Part shown: positions 1 through 5,923 of the stretch, one piece after another
Layout of the letters: every line of letters starts with the position of its first letter
How positions within the stretch are numbered: position 1 is the first letter of the stretch
NCBI GenBank assembly: GCA_009704155.1
Contig: WLES01000060.1
Span: forward strand, 1-5,923
Reading direction: 5' to 3'
Length of the DNA stretch: 5,923 bases
From: Actinomycetota bacterium
GTDB lineage: Bacteria > Actinomycetota > Actinomycetes > Actinomycetales > Microbacteriaceae
The notes under the pieces: generated by a model
What the model was told of the DNA's origin: nothing
Seen by the model: the letters and a program-made list of their open reading frames with translations, nothing else
Databases searched by the model: none
Position numbers and translations under genes: made by a program

Positions 1-1370
1 AGGATTTCGTTCGTCCGCTTGAAGTCAATCCACGTGTCGATGAGGTCCTTGGTGAAGACGCCACCCTGAAGGAGGAACTCGTGGTCGTTCTCAAGCGCCT
101 CAAGAGCTTCCTCGAGAGTCCCGGGCACCTGTGGAATCAACTTCGCTTCTTCGCGCGGCAATTCGTAGAGGTCTTTGTCAACAGGAGCGTGCGGCTCGAT
201 TTTATTGATCACTCCGTCGAGTCCTGCCATCATCTGAACCGCGAACGCGAGGTACGGATTGCTTGCGGCGTCCGGCGCACGGAATTCGATGCGCTTGGCT
301 TTCGGGTTTGTCCCCGTAATCGGAATTCGAATTGCTGCTGAACGATTTCCAGCCGAATACACGAGGTTGACAGGCGCTTCGAAACCCTTGACGAGTCGTC
401 GGTACGAGTTCAGCGAGGGGTTCGTAAACGCGAGCATTGCTGGCGCGTGCTTGAGAATTCCACCGATGTACCAGCGCGCAACATCGGAGAGGCCGGCGTA
501 GCCCTTCTCGTCGTAAAACAAGGGCTTACCGTCTTTCCAGAGCGACTGGTGAGTGTGCATGCCTGAACCGTTGTCTCCGAAGAGGGGCTTCGGCATAAAC
601 GTTGCAACTTTGCCGTTCAGGTCTGCTGTGTTCTTGACGATGTACTTGAACTTGAGCAGGTCGTCTGCTGCCCGAACCATGGTGTCGAACCGGTAATTGA
701 TCTCGCACTGTCCGGCCGTGCCAACCTCGTGGTGCGAACGCTCAACGTGCAATCCAGCCGCTTCGAGCTCAAGGCAAATTTCGTCTCGAATGTCGGCGAG
801 CTTGTCAACCGGACTGACCGGGAAATACCCGCCCTTGTAGGGCGTCTTGTTCGCGAGGTTTCCGCCTTCTTCCTCGCGACCGCTGTTCCAGGTAGCTTCG
901 CTTGAATCCACCGAGTAGAACGACGACCCTTGTTTGACCTCAAAACGGACATCATCGAAGATGAAGAACTCGGCCTCGGGGGCGAAAAACGCGGTGTCGG
1001 CAATTCCCGTTGACGCGAGGTACTTTTCTGCCTTCTTTGCGACCTGACGGGGATCACGGTGATAAATCTCGCCGTTGCGTGGGTTGTAGATGTCGAAAAT
1101 CATAATGAGCGTCTTCTCGACGCGGTAAGGGTCGAGGTAAGCCGTGGTGACATCGGGGATGAGTTGCAGGTCACTTTCTTCGATTCCTTGGAACCCGCGG
1201 ATTGACGAACCGTCGAAGAGTTGGCCAACCTCGAAGAATTCAGCATCGACAGTGGACGCTGGGATGTTGAAGTGCTGCTGGATACCCGGAAGGTCGGTAA
1301 ACCGGATGTCCAGGAACTTGACGTCTTCCTTCTTGATGAAGTCAAGAACTTCGGATGGTTTCGTAAACAT
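1..1370 (-). CDS. glnA: Type I glutamine synthetase, 3' end cut off by window edge
   Basis: Cytosolic glutamine synthetase: ATP-dependent condensation of glutamate and ammonium to glutamine, the main ammonium assimilation step. The ATG at 1370 follows an AGGAGA ribosome binding site and opens with [12 protein letters not shown], typical of actinobacterial GlnA. The frame is open for 456 codons to the edge; the family is about 474 aa, so roughly 18 to 20 residues are missing. The N-terminal beta-grasp domain covers about residues 15-100 (DGSSIRGF at 53-60) and the catalytic domain follows. Visible metal and active-site residues are E132 and E134 (PEAEFF), E215 and E223 ([13 protein letters not shown]), H272 in NGSGMH (267-272) and E362 (IEFR), matching E. 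coli E129, E131, E212, E220, H269 and E357. Tyr402 in KDLYELP matches the adenylylation tyrosine (E. coli Y397), so control by a GlnE-type adenylyltransferase is expected; that gene is not in view. It appears to have its own promoter with a GlnR-like operator. No key residue is missing. Confidence 0.98.
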   Translation of the reverse strand, partial: MFTKPSEVLDFIKKEDVKFLDIRFTDLPGIQQHFNIPASTVDAEFFEVGQLFDGSSIRGFQGIEESDLQLIPDVTTAYLDPYRVEKTLIMIFDIYNPRNGEIYHRDPRQVAKKAEKYLASTGIADTAFFAPEAEFFIFDDVRFEVKQGSSFYSVDSSEATWNSGREEEGGNLANKTPYKGGYFPVSPVDKLADIRDEICLELEAAGLHVERSHHEVGTAGQCEINYRFDTMVRAADDLLKFKYIVKNTADLNGKVATFMPKPLFGDNGSGMHTHQSLWKDGKPLFYDEKGYAGLSDVARWYIGGILKHAPAMLAFTNPSLNSYRRLVKGFEAPVNLVYSAGNRSAAIRIPITGTNPKAKRIEFRAPDAASNPYLAFAVQMMAGLDGVINKIEPHAPVDKDLYELPREEAKLIPQVPGTLEEALEALENDHEFLLQGGVFTKDLIDTWIDFKRTNEI

Positions 1371-1377
1371 GTGACCG

Positions 1378-1383
1378 TCTCCT
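1378..1383 (-). promoter_or_regulatory. Ribosome binding site of glnA
   Basis: AGGAGA read on the minus strand, 7 nt before the ATG at 1370. It fixes the glnA start; the N-terminal sequence after it matches the family. Confidence 0.85.
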
Positions 1384-1430
1384 GCGTTAAGTTGAGGCTG
1401 CGTGTGCAGTGGTATCACCGTATCGCGGGA

Positions 1431-1450
1431 GTGTGACGCATCCGTCACAC
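1431..1450. repeat. 8-bp inverted repeat overlapping the GlnR-like box
   Basis: The arms GTGTGACG (1431-1438) and CGTCACAC (1443-1450) are perfect inverted copies around a 4-base centre. It overlaps the two glnA-proximal half-sites of the GlnR-like box, and a second palindrome, CACACGTGTG (1446-1455), shares its left-hand sequence. No T-run follows on either strand, so an operator or a by-product of the half-site symmetry is more likely than a terminator. Confidence 0.6.
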
Positions 1451-1470
1451 GTGTGTTTCGGGAATGTTAC
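1433..1470 (-). promoter_or_regulatory. GlnR-type nitrogen operator upstream of glnA
   Basis: On the minus strand the gap before glnA contains GTAAC-N6-GAAAC-N6-GTGAC-N6-GTCAC, four 5-base half-sites at exact 11-base spacing (GTAAC 1470-1466, GAAAC 1459-1455, GTGAC 1448-1444, GTCAC 1437-1433). The actinobacterial GlnR consensus is gTnAC-n6-GaAAC, usually as two tandem copies. The first copy is a perfect match. In the second copy GTGAC fits and GTCAC keeps 3 of 5 consensus bases. It ends 62 nt before the glnA ATG, leaving room for a core promoter and short leader. GlnR binds such sites under nitrogen limitation and in Streptomyces activates glnA. No convincing -35/-10 pair stands out; a weak option is GTCACA (1437-1432) with TACCAC (1414-1409), 17 nt apart. 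The protein bound is inferred; no glnR gene is in the window. Confidence 0.75.
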
Positions 1471-1479
1471 AAAAACGAG

Positions 1480-2157
1480 TTAGCGGGGACGCGCCGAACG
1501 AATCTTCGTCGGGTCGATACCCTTTGGCATCTGCGACATGGGTGTCTTGGCAATCGAGTTGAGGCGGTTCGATACAACCCGAACCTCAGCCATCTTGATC
1601 GCGCTCTTCAGCTTGTACATTGACTTGAAGGTTTCGCCGATCTTGAGGCCGTCCGCACCAACGTGAATGGTGTGGATGGGCACGGACGGCACAATACGTG
1701 CAGCTTCTCGCCGAGCCTCGTCGACGAGTGGCGCTACGCGGGTTTTCACACCCTCACTAATGATGACGACTCCAGGGCGGCCAACAAGGCGGTACACCGT
1801 GTCGCTGCTCTTGTTCATGCGAACCGGGATTTCGGACGCGCGCCACGAGCGTCGGAGTTGATTCTTGATTAGGGCAGAGACCGCGCCAATTTGACCTTCA
1901 AGATTCTGGTACATCAATCGCTGCGTGATTTGGCCAAGGACGATCAGGAAAACCAAGAGACCGAGGAGGATTCCACCAATGACCCACACGACCGCTGAGA
2001 TGACATCGGCACTGATAACGGCAAACACAATTCCACCCGCGAGGGGGAGCAGGAAAGACAAGCTCAGCCACAACCACGAGAAAGGTACTCTCTTGAGGAC
2101 GAGCTTGAGAACATCGACGAGTTCGCCGATGCGGCCCTTTTTCTTTTCTGTTGCCAT
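1480..2157 (-). CDS. DUF4191 family two-helix membrane protein of unknown function
   Basis: A 225-aa protein that I recognise as the actinobacterial DUF4191 family (M. tuberculosis Rv2219 type), whose function is unknown. A basic N-terminus (KKKGR at 5-9) precedes two hydrophobic segments at about 27-48 and 53-75, joined by a very short turn, so a membrane hairpin with both ends probably cytoplasmic. A soluble C-terminal region of about 150 residues follows; it holds the stretch YRLVGRPGVVIISEG (122-136), which resembles the family's most conserved part, and ends in a basic tail (SARPR). No signal peptide and no catalytic motif is seen. The ATG at 2157 lies 6 bp after the sucB stop and lacks a good Shine-Dalgarno (only GGGGG about 11 nt upstream, over the sucB end), which suggests translational coupling to sucB. 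In M. tuberculosis the relative sits just after lipA and near glnA1, so the location near E2 and glnA is conserved. Family assignment is firm; any role in lipoylation or the dehydrogenase complex would be guesswork. Confidence 0.88.
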   Translation of the reverse strand: MATEKKKGRIGELVDVLKLVLKRVPFSWLWLSLSFLLPLAGGIVFAVISADVISAVVWVIGGILLGLLVFLIVLGQITQRLMYQNLEGQIGAVSALIKNQLRRSWRASEIPVRMNKSSDTVYRLVGRPGVVIISEGVKTRVAPLVDEARREAARIVPSVPIHTIHVGADGLKIGETFKSMYKLKSAIKMAEVRVVSNRLNSIAKTPMSQMPKGIDPTKIRSARPR

Positions 2158-2163
2158 AGTGCT

Positions 2164-3570
2164 CTAGACCCCCAGATCGGCTGAGCTGAACGCTCCGGAT
2201 TCGAGTCGGGATTTGATGGATCCGAGGAATCGGGCGGCGTCGGCGCCGTCGATGATTCGGTGATCGTACGAGAGCGCGAGGTACACCATTGAGCGAATCG
2301 CGATGACGTCGGATCCGCCGTGAGAAAGTACGACTGGACGCTTCACGACTGCGCCAAGGCCGAGAATTGCTGACTGAGGCAGGAACACCACTGGCGTGTC
2401 AAACAGCGCCCCTCGTGAACCCGTGTTTGTCACGGTGAACGTACCTCCAGCGAGTTCGTCCGGGTTCAGTTTGTTGTCACGGGTGCGGGCTGCGAGATCG
2501 GCAATTTCGCCGGAGATCGTGGCAATCGACTTACCGGCTGCACTCTTGATTACCGGTGTAAGAAGTCCGCGCTCGGTGTCGACGGCAATCGAAACATTCT
2601 CGACTGCCGGGTACACAATGTCATCACCCTGGACGGTGCTGTTGATTATCGGGTATGCCTGAAGGGCGTCAACCGCGGCCTTGACGAAGAAGGGCAAGAA
2701 GGTCAACTTGTTCCCCGTGCGCGCGTGGAAACCGTCCTTCAACGAGTCACGGAGGTCGGACACTGCCGTGACATCAACCTCGACGACGGTGGTGAGTTGC
2801 GCGGTGGAGATCATTGACGCGACGGCGCGTTCTGCGATGACTTTGCGAAGACGCGACATCGGGATGCGGGTGCCACGAAGTTCGGAGACAGGCTCTGGTG
2901 TGTAAGCGGCAGCAGCGACGGGAGCAGATGATGCCGCTGTGGTCGGCGCGGAACCGGCTGCCAGGACATCTTCTTTACGGATGCGACCTCCGATACCCGT
3001 TCCCGAGAGCGAGCTGAGGTCAACGCCACGGTCGTGGGCAAGCTTTCGAACAATCGGACTGACATAAGGTGCCGACGTCGACACGGCCGAACTGACACTC
3101 GGGGAAGCAGCGGCAGGGACAGCGGGAGCCGCGACAACGGGAGGTGCCACCACGGGCGGCGCTACCACCGGGGGAGCGACGACAACGGGTTCAGGAATGC
3201 TGACGACGGGAGCCTGTGGTGCCTCAACCGGTGCGGGAAGCTCGGCAGCCACGGGTGCTGGCTCTGAAACCGGGGCCTCAGCAATAGGCGCCGTTTCGGC
3301 GGGTGCAGCAGTAGGAGCGGCAGACGAGCCGCCTCCGTCGCCGATTCGAGCGAGCGGGGCACCAACAGCAATCACGTCGTCTTCGTTCGCAAAAATCTCT
3401 TCGAGCACTCCAGCGACCGGCGACGGTACCTCGGTGTCAACCTTGTCGGTAGAAATCTCAACGATGGGCTCGTCAACGGCAACAGCGTCACCCACCTTCT
3501 TGAGCCATCGCGTGACAGTGCCTTCGGTGACGCTTTCTCCGAGAGCGGGGAGGTTGATGTTGGTGCTCAT
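2164..3570 (-). CDS. sucB: Dihydrolipoamide acyltransferase (E2) of pyruvate/2-oxoglutarate dehydrogenase
   Basis: A 468-aa E2 that moves the acyl group from the E1-loaded lipoyl arm to coenzyme A in the cytosolic 2-oxoacid dehydrogenase complex. Domains in order: one lipoyl domain (about 1-78) with lipoyl-lysine K43 in STDKVDTEV; an Ala/Pro/Val linker (about 80-168) with VVAPP repeats; a peripheral subunit-binding domain that docks E1/E3 (about 169-204, SPIVRKLAHDRGVDLSSLSG); and the catalytic domain (about 230-465) with the HRxxDG motif, H437 and D441. The ATG at 3570 matches the usual N-terminus; AGGAGA lies 12 nt upstream, slightly far. It lies 27 bp downstream of lpdA and 6 bp upstream of the DUF4191 gene, so the three are probably co-transcribed. 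The substrate cannot be settled without E1: actinobacterial E2s annotated SucB/DlaT/AceF often serve pyruvate dehydrogenase or a mixed complex in which an E2-E1 fusion handles 2-oxoglutarate. Characterised actinobacterial relatives often carry two or three lipoyl domains; this one has one. Confidence 0.96.
   Translation of the reverse strand: MSTNINLPALGESVTEGTVTRWLKKVGDAVAVDEPIVEISTDKVDTEVPSPVAGVLEEIFANEDDVIAVGAPLARIGDGGGSSAAPTAAPAETAPIAEAPVSEPAPVAAELPAPVEAPQAPVVSIPEPVVVAPPVVAPPVVAPPVVAAPAVPAAASPSVSSAVSTSAPYVSPIVRKLAHDRGVDLSSLSGTGIGGRIRKEDVLAAGSAPTTAASSAPVAAAAYTPEPVSELRGTRIPMSRLRKVIAERAVASMISTAQLTTVVEVDVTAVSDLRDSLKDGFHARTGNKLTFLPFFVKAAVDALQAYPIINSTVQGDDIVYPAVENVSIAVDTERGLLTPVIKSAAGKSIATISGEIADLAARTRDNKLNPDELAGGTFTVTNTGSRGALFDTPVVFLPQSAILGLGAVVKRPVVLSHGGSDVIAIRSMVYLALSYDHRIIDGADAARFLGSIKSRLESGAFSSADLGV
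3124..3183 (-). repeat. Imperfect 15-bp tandem repeat encoding VVAPP units in the E2 linker
   Basis: Four consecutive 15-base units encode VVAPP, VVAPP, VVAPP and VVAAP (sucB residues 130-149). The units differ mainly at third codon positions, so the peptide is kept better than the DNA. Such Ala/Pro-rich segments are typical swinging-arm linkers between the lipoyl and subunit-binding domains; copy number may vary between strains. Confidence 0.75.
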
Positions 3571-3582
3571 GGGTGGTTGATT

Positions 3583-3588
3583 TCTCCT
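3583..3588 (-). promoter_or_regulatory. Ribosome binding site of sucB
   Basis: AGGAGA on the minus strand, 12 nt before the ATG at 3570, in the 27-bp gap after the lpdA stop. The spacing is longer than ideal, but it is the only purine-rich match in the gap and no alternative start codon follows it before the ATG. Confidence 0.6.
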
Positions 3589-3597
3589 GGGCTTGAA

Positions 3598-4971
3598 TTA
3601 CATGGCGTGAAGCGGCTTGCCGGCAAGGGCAAGGAATGCTTCACCGAGTGCTTCGTTTTGAGTGGGGTGCGCGTGAAGGTGCGGAGCAATGTCTTCTGGG
3701 TGCGCTTCCCAGTTGACAATGAGCTGGGCTTCGCCGATGAGTTCTCCAACACGGGCGCCGATCATGTGAACGCCAACAACAGGCCCGTCGATGACGCGGA
3801 CAACCTTGATGGATCCGCTCGTTTCGAGAATGTGGCTCTTGCCGTTGCCGGCGAGGTTGTAATCGTAGACAGCGATATTCGCTTCGCCGTATTGTTCTTT
3901 TGCAACGGTTTCACCGAGGCCGACAGAGGCAATCTCTGGCTCTGAATAGGTGACCTTGGGGATGTTGATGTCGGAGACAACAATCGGGTTTAACCCGGCG
4001 AGATCCTCTGCAACGAAGATTCCGTGCTGGTAACCGCGGTGAGCGAGTTGAAGGCCTGGGACGATGTCGCCAACGGCATAAACTCCCGGGATGTTGGTCT
4101 GAAGGCGCTCGTTAGTGAGAACGTAGCCGCGATCCATTTCAACGCCGACAGTGTCGAACCCGCAGTTGTTGGTCGAAGGTCCGCGGCCAACAGCGACGAG
4201 GAGAACATCACCTTCGACGGTTTCACCGCCTTCGAGAGTGACGACGACACCCGAATCGTTTTGAGTGGCTGATTGGAACCGAACACCGGTCTTAAATTCG
4301 ATACCGCGTTTGCGGAATGCGCGCTCAAATTGCTTTGACACGGACTCATCTTCAGCGGGCACAAGGCGAGGAAGCCCTTCGATGATGGTGACCTCAGAAC
4401 CCCATGAACGCCAGACGCTGGAGAATTCGACTCCGATCACCCCGCCACCGAGAACGATGACCTTTTTCGGGACGTAATCAAGTGTGAGAGCTTGCTCAGA
4501 CGTCATGATTCGTCCACCGATGTCAAGCCCTGGAAGGGTCTTGGCATACGAGCCAGTGGCGAGCACCACGTTCTTGCCCGTTACGGTCGTGTCGCCAACC
4601 TGGACCGTTGTTGGTGAGGTGAGTGTTCCGTGGCCGTCGACCATCTGGATACCGCGAGCTTTGAGAAGGCCCTGCAGACCCTTGTACTTGGAGTCGATAA
4701 TGCCCTGGCGATACGCCGAAACGGCTGCGACATCGATCCCGTGGAGTGTCGTTGTGACGCCAAACCGAGCAGCATCGCGAGTGTTGTCGGCGATTTCTGC
4801 AGAGTGAAGCAGAGCCTTAGTCGGAATACACCCGACGTGCAAGCACGTGCCACCGACCTTGTCCTTTTCAATGAGCGCAACGCTCATTCCCAACTGACTT
4901 GCGCGGAGAGCGGCGGAATAGCCACCACTTCCTCCTCCGAGGACGACTAAATCAACTGCGATGTCGGACAC
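3598..4971 (-). CDS. lpdA: Dihydrolipoamide dehydrogenase (E3), GTG start
   Basis: A 457-aa FAD flavoprotein that reoxidises the dihydrolipoyl arm of E2 with NAD+; a shared subunit of the 2-oxoacid dehydrogenase complexes and often of the glycine cleavage system. Using the GTG at 4971 as residue 1, the FAD-binding loop GGGSGG is at 12-17, the redox-active disulfide GGTCLHVGCIPTK has C43 and C48, the NAD-binding loop GGGVIG is at 175-180, the second FAD motif (PGVYAVGDIV) is near 295-304, and the C-terminal dimerisation domain carries the catalytic pair H435 and E440 in HAHPTQNE. The length is normal for the family. The frame also has an ATG at 5019, but the extra 16 residues do not look like E3, and AAGGAG at 4982-4977 sits 5 nt before the GTG. 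It is 81 bp downstream of pepA and 27 bp upstream of sucB, so E3 and E2 are probably made together. All catalytic residues are intact. Confidence 0.97.
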   Translation of the reverse strand: MSDIAVDLVVLGGGSGGYSAALRASQLGMSVALIEKDKVGGTCLHVGCIPTKALLHSAEIADNTRDAARFGVTTTLHGIDVAAVSAYRQGIIDSKYKGLQGLLKARGIQMVDGHGTLTSPTTVQVGDTTVTGKNVVLATGSYAKTLPGLDIGGRIMTSEQALTLDYVPKKVIVLGGGVIGVEFSSVWRSWGSEVTIIEGLPRLVPAEDESVSKQFERAFRKRGIEFKTGVRFQSATQNDSGVVVTLEGGETVEGDVLLVAVGRGPSTNNCGFDTVGVEMDRGYVLTNERLQTNIPGVYAVGDIVPGLQLAHRGYQHGIFVAEDLAGLNPIVVSDINIPKVTYSEPEIASVGLGETVAKEQYGEANIAVYDYNLAGNGKSHILETSGSIKVVRVIDGPVVGVHMIGARVGELIGEAQLIVNWEAHPEDIAPHLHAHPTQNEALGEAFLALAGKPLHAM

Positions 4972-5052
4972 CAACACTCCTTGTATGTGCGATTGGATTC
5001 GAGGACACGTGGGTCGCACGCGCTCAACATTGACCGAGTACGAGCCTACCCG
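4972..5052. other. 81-bp pepA-lpdA intergenic gap
   Basis: Between the pepA stop and the lpdA start there is no convincing terminator hairpin with a T-run and no clear -35/-10 pair; TTGAGC (5027-5022, minus strand) is the closest -35-like hexamer but has no good -10 partner. The only firm signal is the lpdA ribosome binding site. Whether lpdA is read through from pepA or has its own promoter cannot be told from the sequence. Confidence 0.5.
4977..4982 (-). promoter_or_regulatory. Ribosome binding site of lpdA, decides the GTG start
   Basis: AAGGAG on the minus strand, 5 nt before the GTG at 4971. It is the strongest Shine-Dalgarno in the gap and lies downstream of the in-frame ATG at 5019, so it supports the shorter E3 that begins VSDIAVDLVVLGGG. 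Confidence 0.82.
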
Positions 5053-5923
5053 TTATTTGGAACGCTGCTTTTCTCGCGAAGCCACGAATTCAACGAGTGT
5101 CCTGACCATAACTCCGGTTGCACCTTTCGGCGTGTACCCGTAAGCGCCACCCGGGTTATTTGCTGGACCGGCAATATCGAGATGGGCCCAGGGGATTGGT
5201 GATCCATCAGGCTTAGTGCCGACGAACTCCTTGAGGAAAATTCCTCCGATGAGCATCCCCGCTGCTGTGTTCCCGATTTTTGCGTTGGCAATATCAGCGA
5301 CATCGCTCGCGAGGATCGGGCGTAGGTAGTGAGGGAGGGGCATTGTCCAGGTTTCGTCACCCGCCAGGAGCGCGGCGTCCGCGATTTCTTCTGCGATTGC
5401 GGTGTCACCCATTACCGCGGTGATTCTGTCACCGAGCGCAACGCGAGCAGCGCCCGTGAGAGTAGCAATATCGATAATCACGTCGGGGTTTGTCTCGCTC
5501 GCCGCGACGATACCGTCAGCGAGGACAATTCGGCCTTCCGCATCGGTGTTGGTGACCTCGACAGTTTTGCCACCGCGGATGACGAGAACATCGTTCGGTC
5601 TCGTAGCTGTTCCCGATGGCATGTTTTCAGCGATACACAACCAGGCCGTTACAGCAACGCCAAGTTTCCGCTGAGCTGCGGCCCGAACCACGGCATAGGC
5701 GGTTGCCGCCCCGGTCATGTCGTATTTCATTCCGATCATGCCTGCTGCTGGTTTGAGCGAAAGACCGCCCGTGTCGAACGTGATGCCCTTTCCGACGAGA
5801 GCGACGTGACCTCGCGCACCGCGTGGCGCGTACTTGATGACGACCATTCGCGGTGGCCGAGAGGATCCCTGTCCCACACCAATGATTCCGCCGAAGCCAC
5901 CCTTGAGTAACTTCTTTTCGTCC
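5053..5923 (-). CDS. pepA: Leucyl aminopeptidase (M17), 5' end cut off by window edge
   Basis: C-terminal 289 residues of a cytosolic M17 leucyl aminopeptidase, which removes N-terminal residues from peptides with two metal ions (Zn2+ or Mn2+) and forms hexamers. The family is about 490-500 aa, so about 200 N-terminal residues (the non-catalytic domain and start codon) lie beyond the right edge. The whole catalytic core is visible. Counting the first full codon as residue 1, metal ligands K45, D50, D68, D127 and E129 and catalytic K57 and R131 occur in VGKGITFDTGG, SLKP, KYDMTGA and NTDAEGRIVLADG. Their spacing is identical to E. coli PepA K270, D275, K282, D293, D352, E354 and R356. The frame is open from the edge to the TAA at 5053; the sequence upstream of the GTG at 5877 (GGFGGIIGVGQGSS) is conserved family sequence, so that GTG is internal. 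The link to lpdA and E2 resembles M. tuberculosis, where pepB lies near dlaT, but no functional tie is evident. Confidence 0.96.
   Translation of the reverse strand, partial: DEKKLLKGGFGGIIGVGQGSSRPPRMVVIKYAPRGARGHVALVGKGITFDTGGLSLKPAAGMIGMKYDMTGAATAYAVVRAAAQRKLGVAVTAWLCIAENMPSGTATRPNDVLVIRGGKTVEVTNTDAEGRIVLADGIVAASETNPDVIIDIATLTGAARVALGDRITAVMGDTAIAEEIADAALLAGDETWTMPLPHYLRPILASDVADIANAKIGNTAAGMLIGGIFLKEFVGTKPDGSPIPWAHLDIAGPANNPGGAYGYTPKGATGVMVRTLVEFVASREKQRSK

Noticed and set aside
617..1345. Minus-strand open frames of 146 codons (617-1057) and 81 codons (1100-1345) in another frame
   Set aside because: Both lie inside glnA in a shifted frame. The glnA frame has all catalytic residues and is uninterrupted, so these are shadows and not a frameshift.
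1432..1449. CRP/GlxR-type site (TGTGA...TCACA)
   Set aside because: The half-sites TGTGA and TCACA are there but separated by 8 bases, not the 6 of the CRP/GlxR consensus.
1431..1450. Inverted repeat as a rho-independent terminator for the DUF4191 gene
   Set aside because: The stem is only 8 bp, and no T-run follows on the minus strand. Its position in the GlnR-like box fits an operator better.
3197..3580. Plus-strand open frame of 127 codons rich in Ala, Gly, Ser and Thr
   Set aside because: It lies antisense to the lipoyl domain and Ala/Pro linker of sucB, and its composition is what the reverse of such codons gives. It has no recognisable domain.
5875..5877. GTG at 5877 as the pepA start
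   Set aside because: The frame stays open to the window edge and the upstream residues are conserved M17 sequence, so this is an internal valine codon. The true start lies outside the window.
5329..5910. Plus-strand open frame of 193 codons
   Set aside because: It is antisense to pepA, whose M17 motifs are all present in the minus-strand frame. The plus-strand protein is low in hydrophobic order and resembles no family I know.
1..5923. A defence, mobile or otherwise novel system
   Set aside because: Every coding stretch belongs to a housekeeping or conserved actinobacterial family, the gaps are short, and there are no integrase, transposase, toxin, CRISPR or att-like repeat signals.

Overview
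The window is an ordinary, densely coded chromosomal segment of an actinobacterium. All five genes lie on the minus strand, so transcription runs from right to left. The base composition is moderately GC-rich (by eye roughly mid-to-high 50s percent). Three things point to Actinobacteria: an E3/E2 2-oxoacid dehydrogenase gene pair, a DUF4191 membrane protein (a family I know only from Actinobacteria) beside a type I glutamine synthetase, and a GlnR-like operator in front of that synthetase. The same neighbourhood (leucyl aminopeptidase, E2, DUF4191 protein, glnA1) is known from Mycobacterium tuberculosis. The moderate GC and compact layout would suit Microbacteriaceae or a related small-genome lineage, but that is inference.

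Layout in the direction of transcription: (1) pepA, leucyl aminopeptidase, 5' end cut off by the right edge, ending at 5053; (2) an 81-bp gap ending in a strong ribosome binding site; (3) lpdA, dihydrolipoamide dehydrogenase (E3), best started at a GTG at 4971; (4) sucB, dihydrolipoamide acyltransferase (E2) with one lipoyl domain, 27 bp downstream of lpdA; (5) a DUF4191 two-helix membrane protein starting 6 bp after the sucB stop; (6) a 109-bp gap carrying a GlnR-type operator and the glnA ribosome binding site; (7) glnA, type I glutamine synthetase, missing about its last 18 to 20 codons at the left edge.

Together lpdA and sucB supply the E3 and E2 parts of the pyruvate and/or 2-oxoglutarate dehydrogenase complex; no E1 gene is in view. 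glnA assimilates ammonium into glutamine and appears to be a separate transcription unit under nitrogen control. pepA is a peptide-turnover enzyme. The DUF4191 protein has no known function.

There are no gene-free stretches above 300 bp and I saw no tRNA, rRNA, CRISPR array, transposon, phage gene or pseudogene. I find no undescribed system. The most useful non-coding signal is the four-half-site GlnR-like box upstream of glnA. The most notable gene-level oddities are the absence of lipB and lipA between the E2 gene and the DUF4191 gene, and an E2 reduced to a single lipoyl domain.
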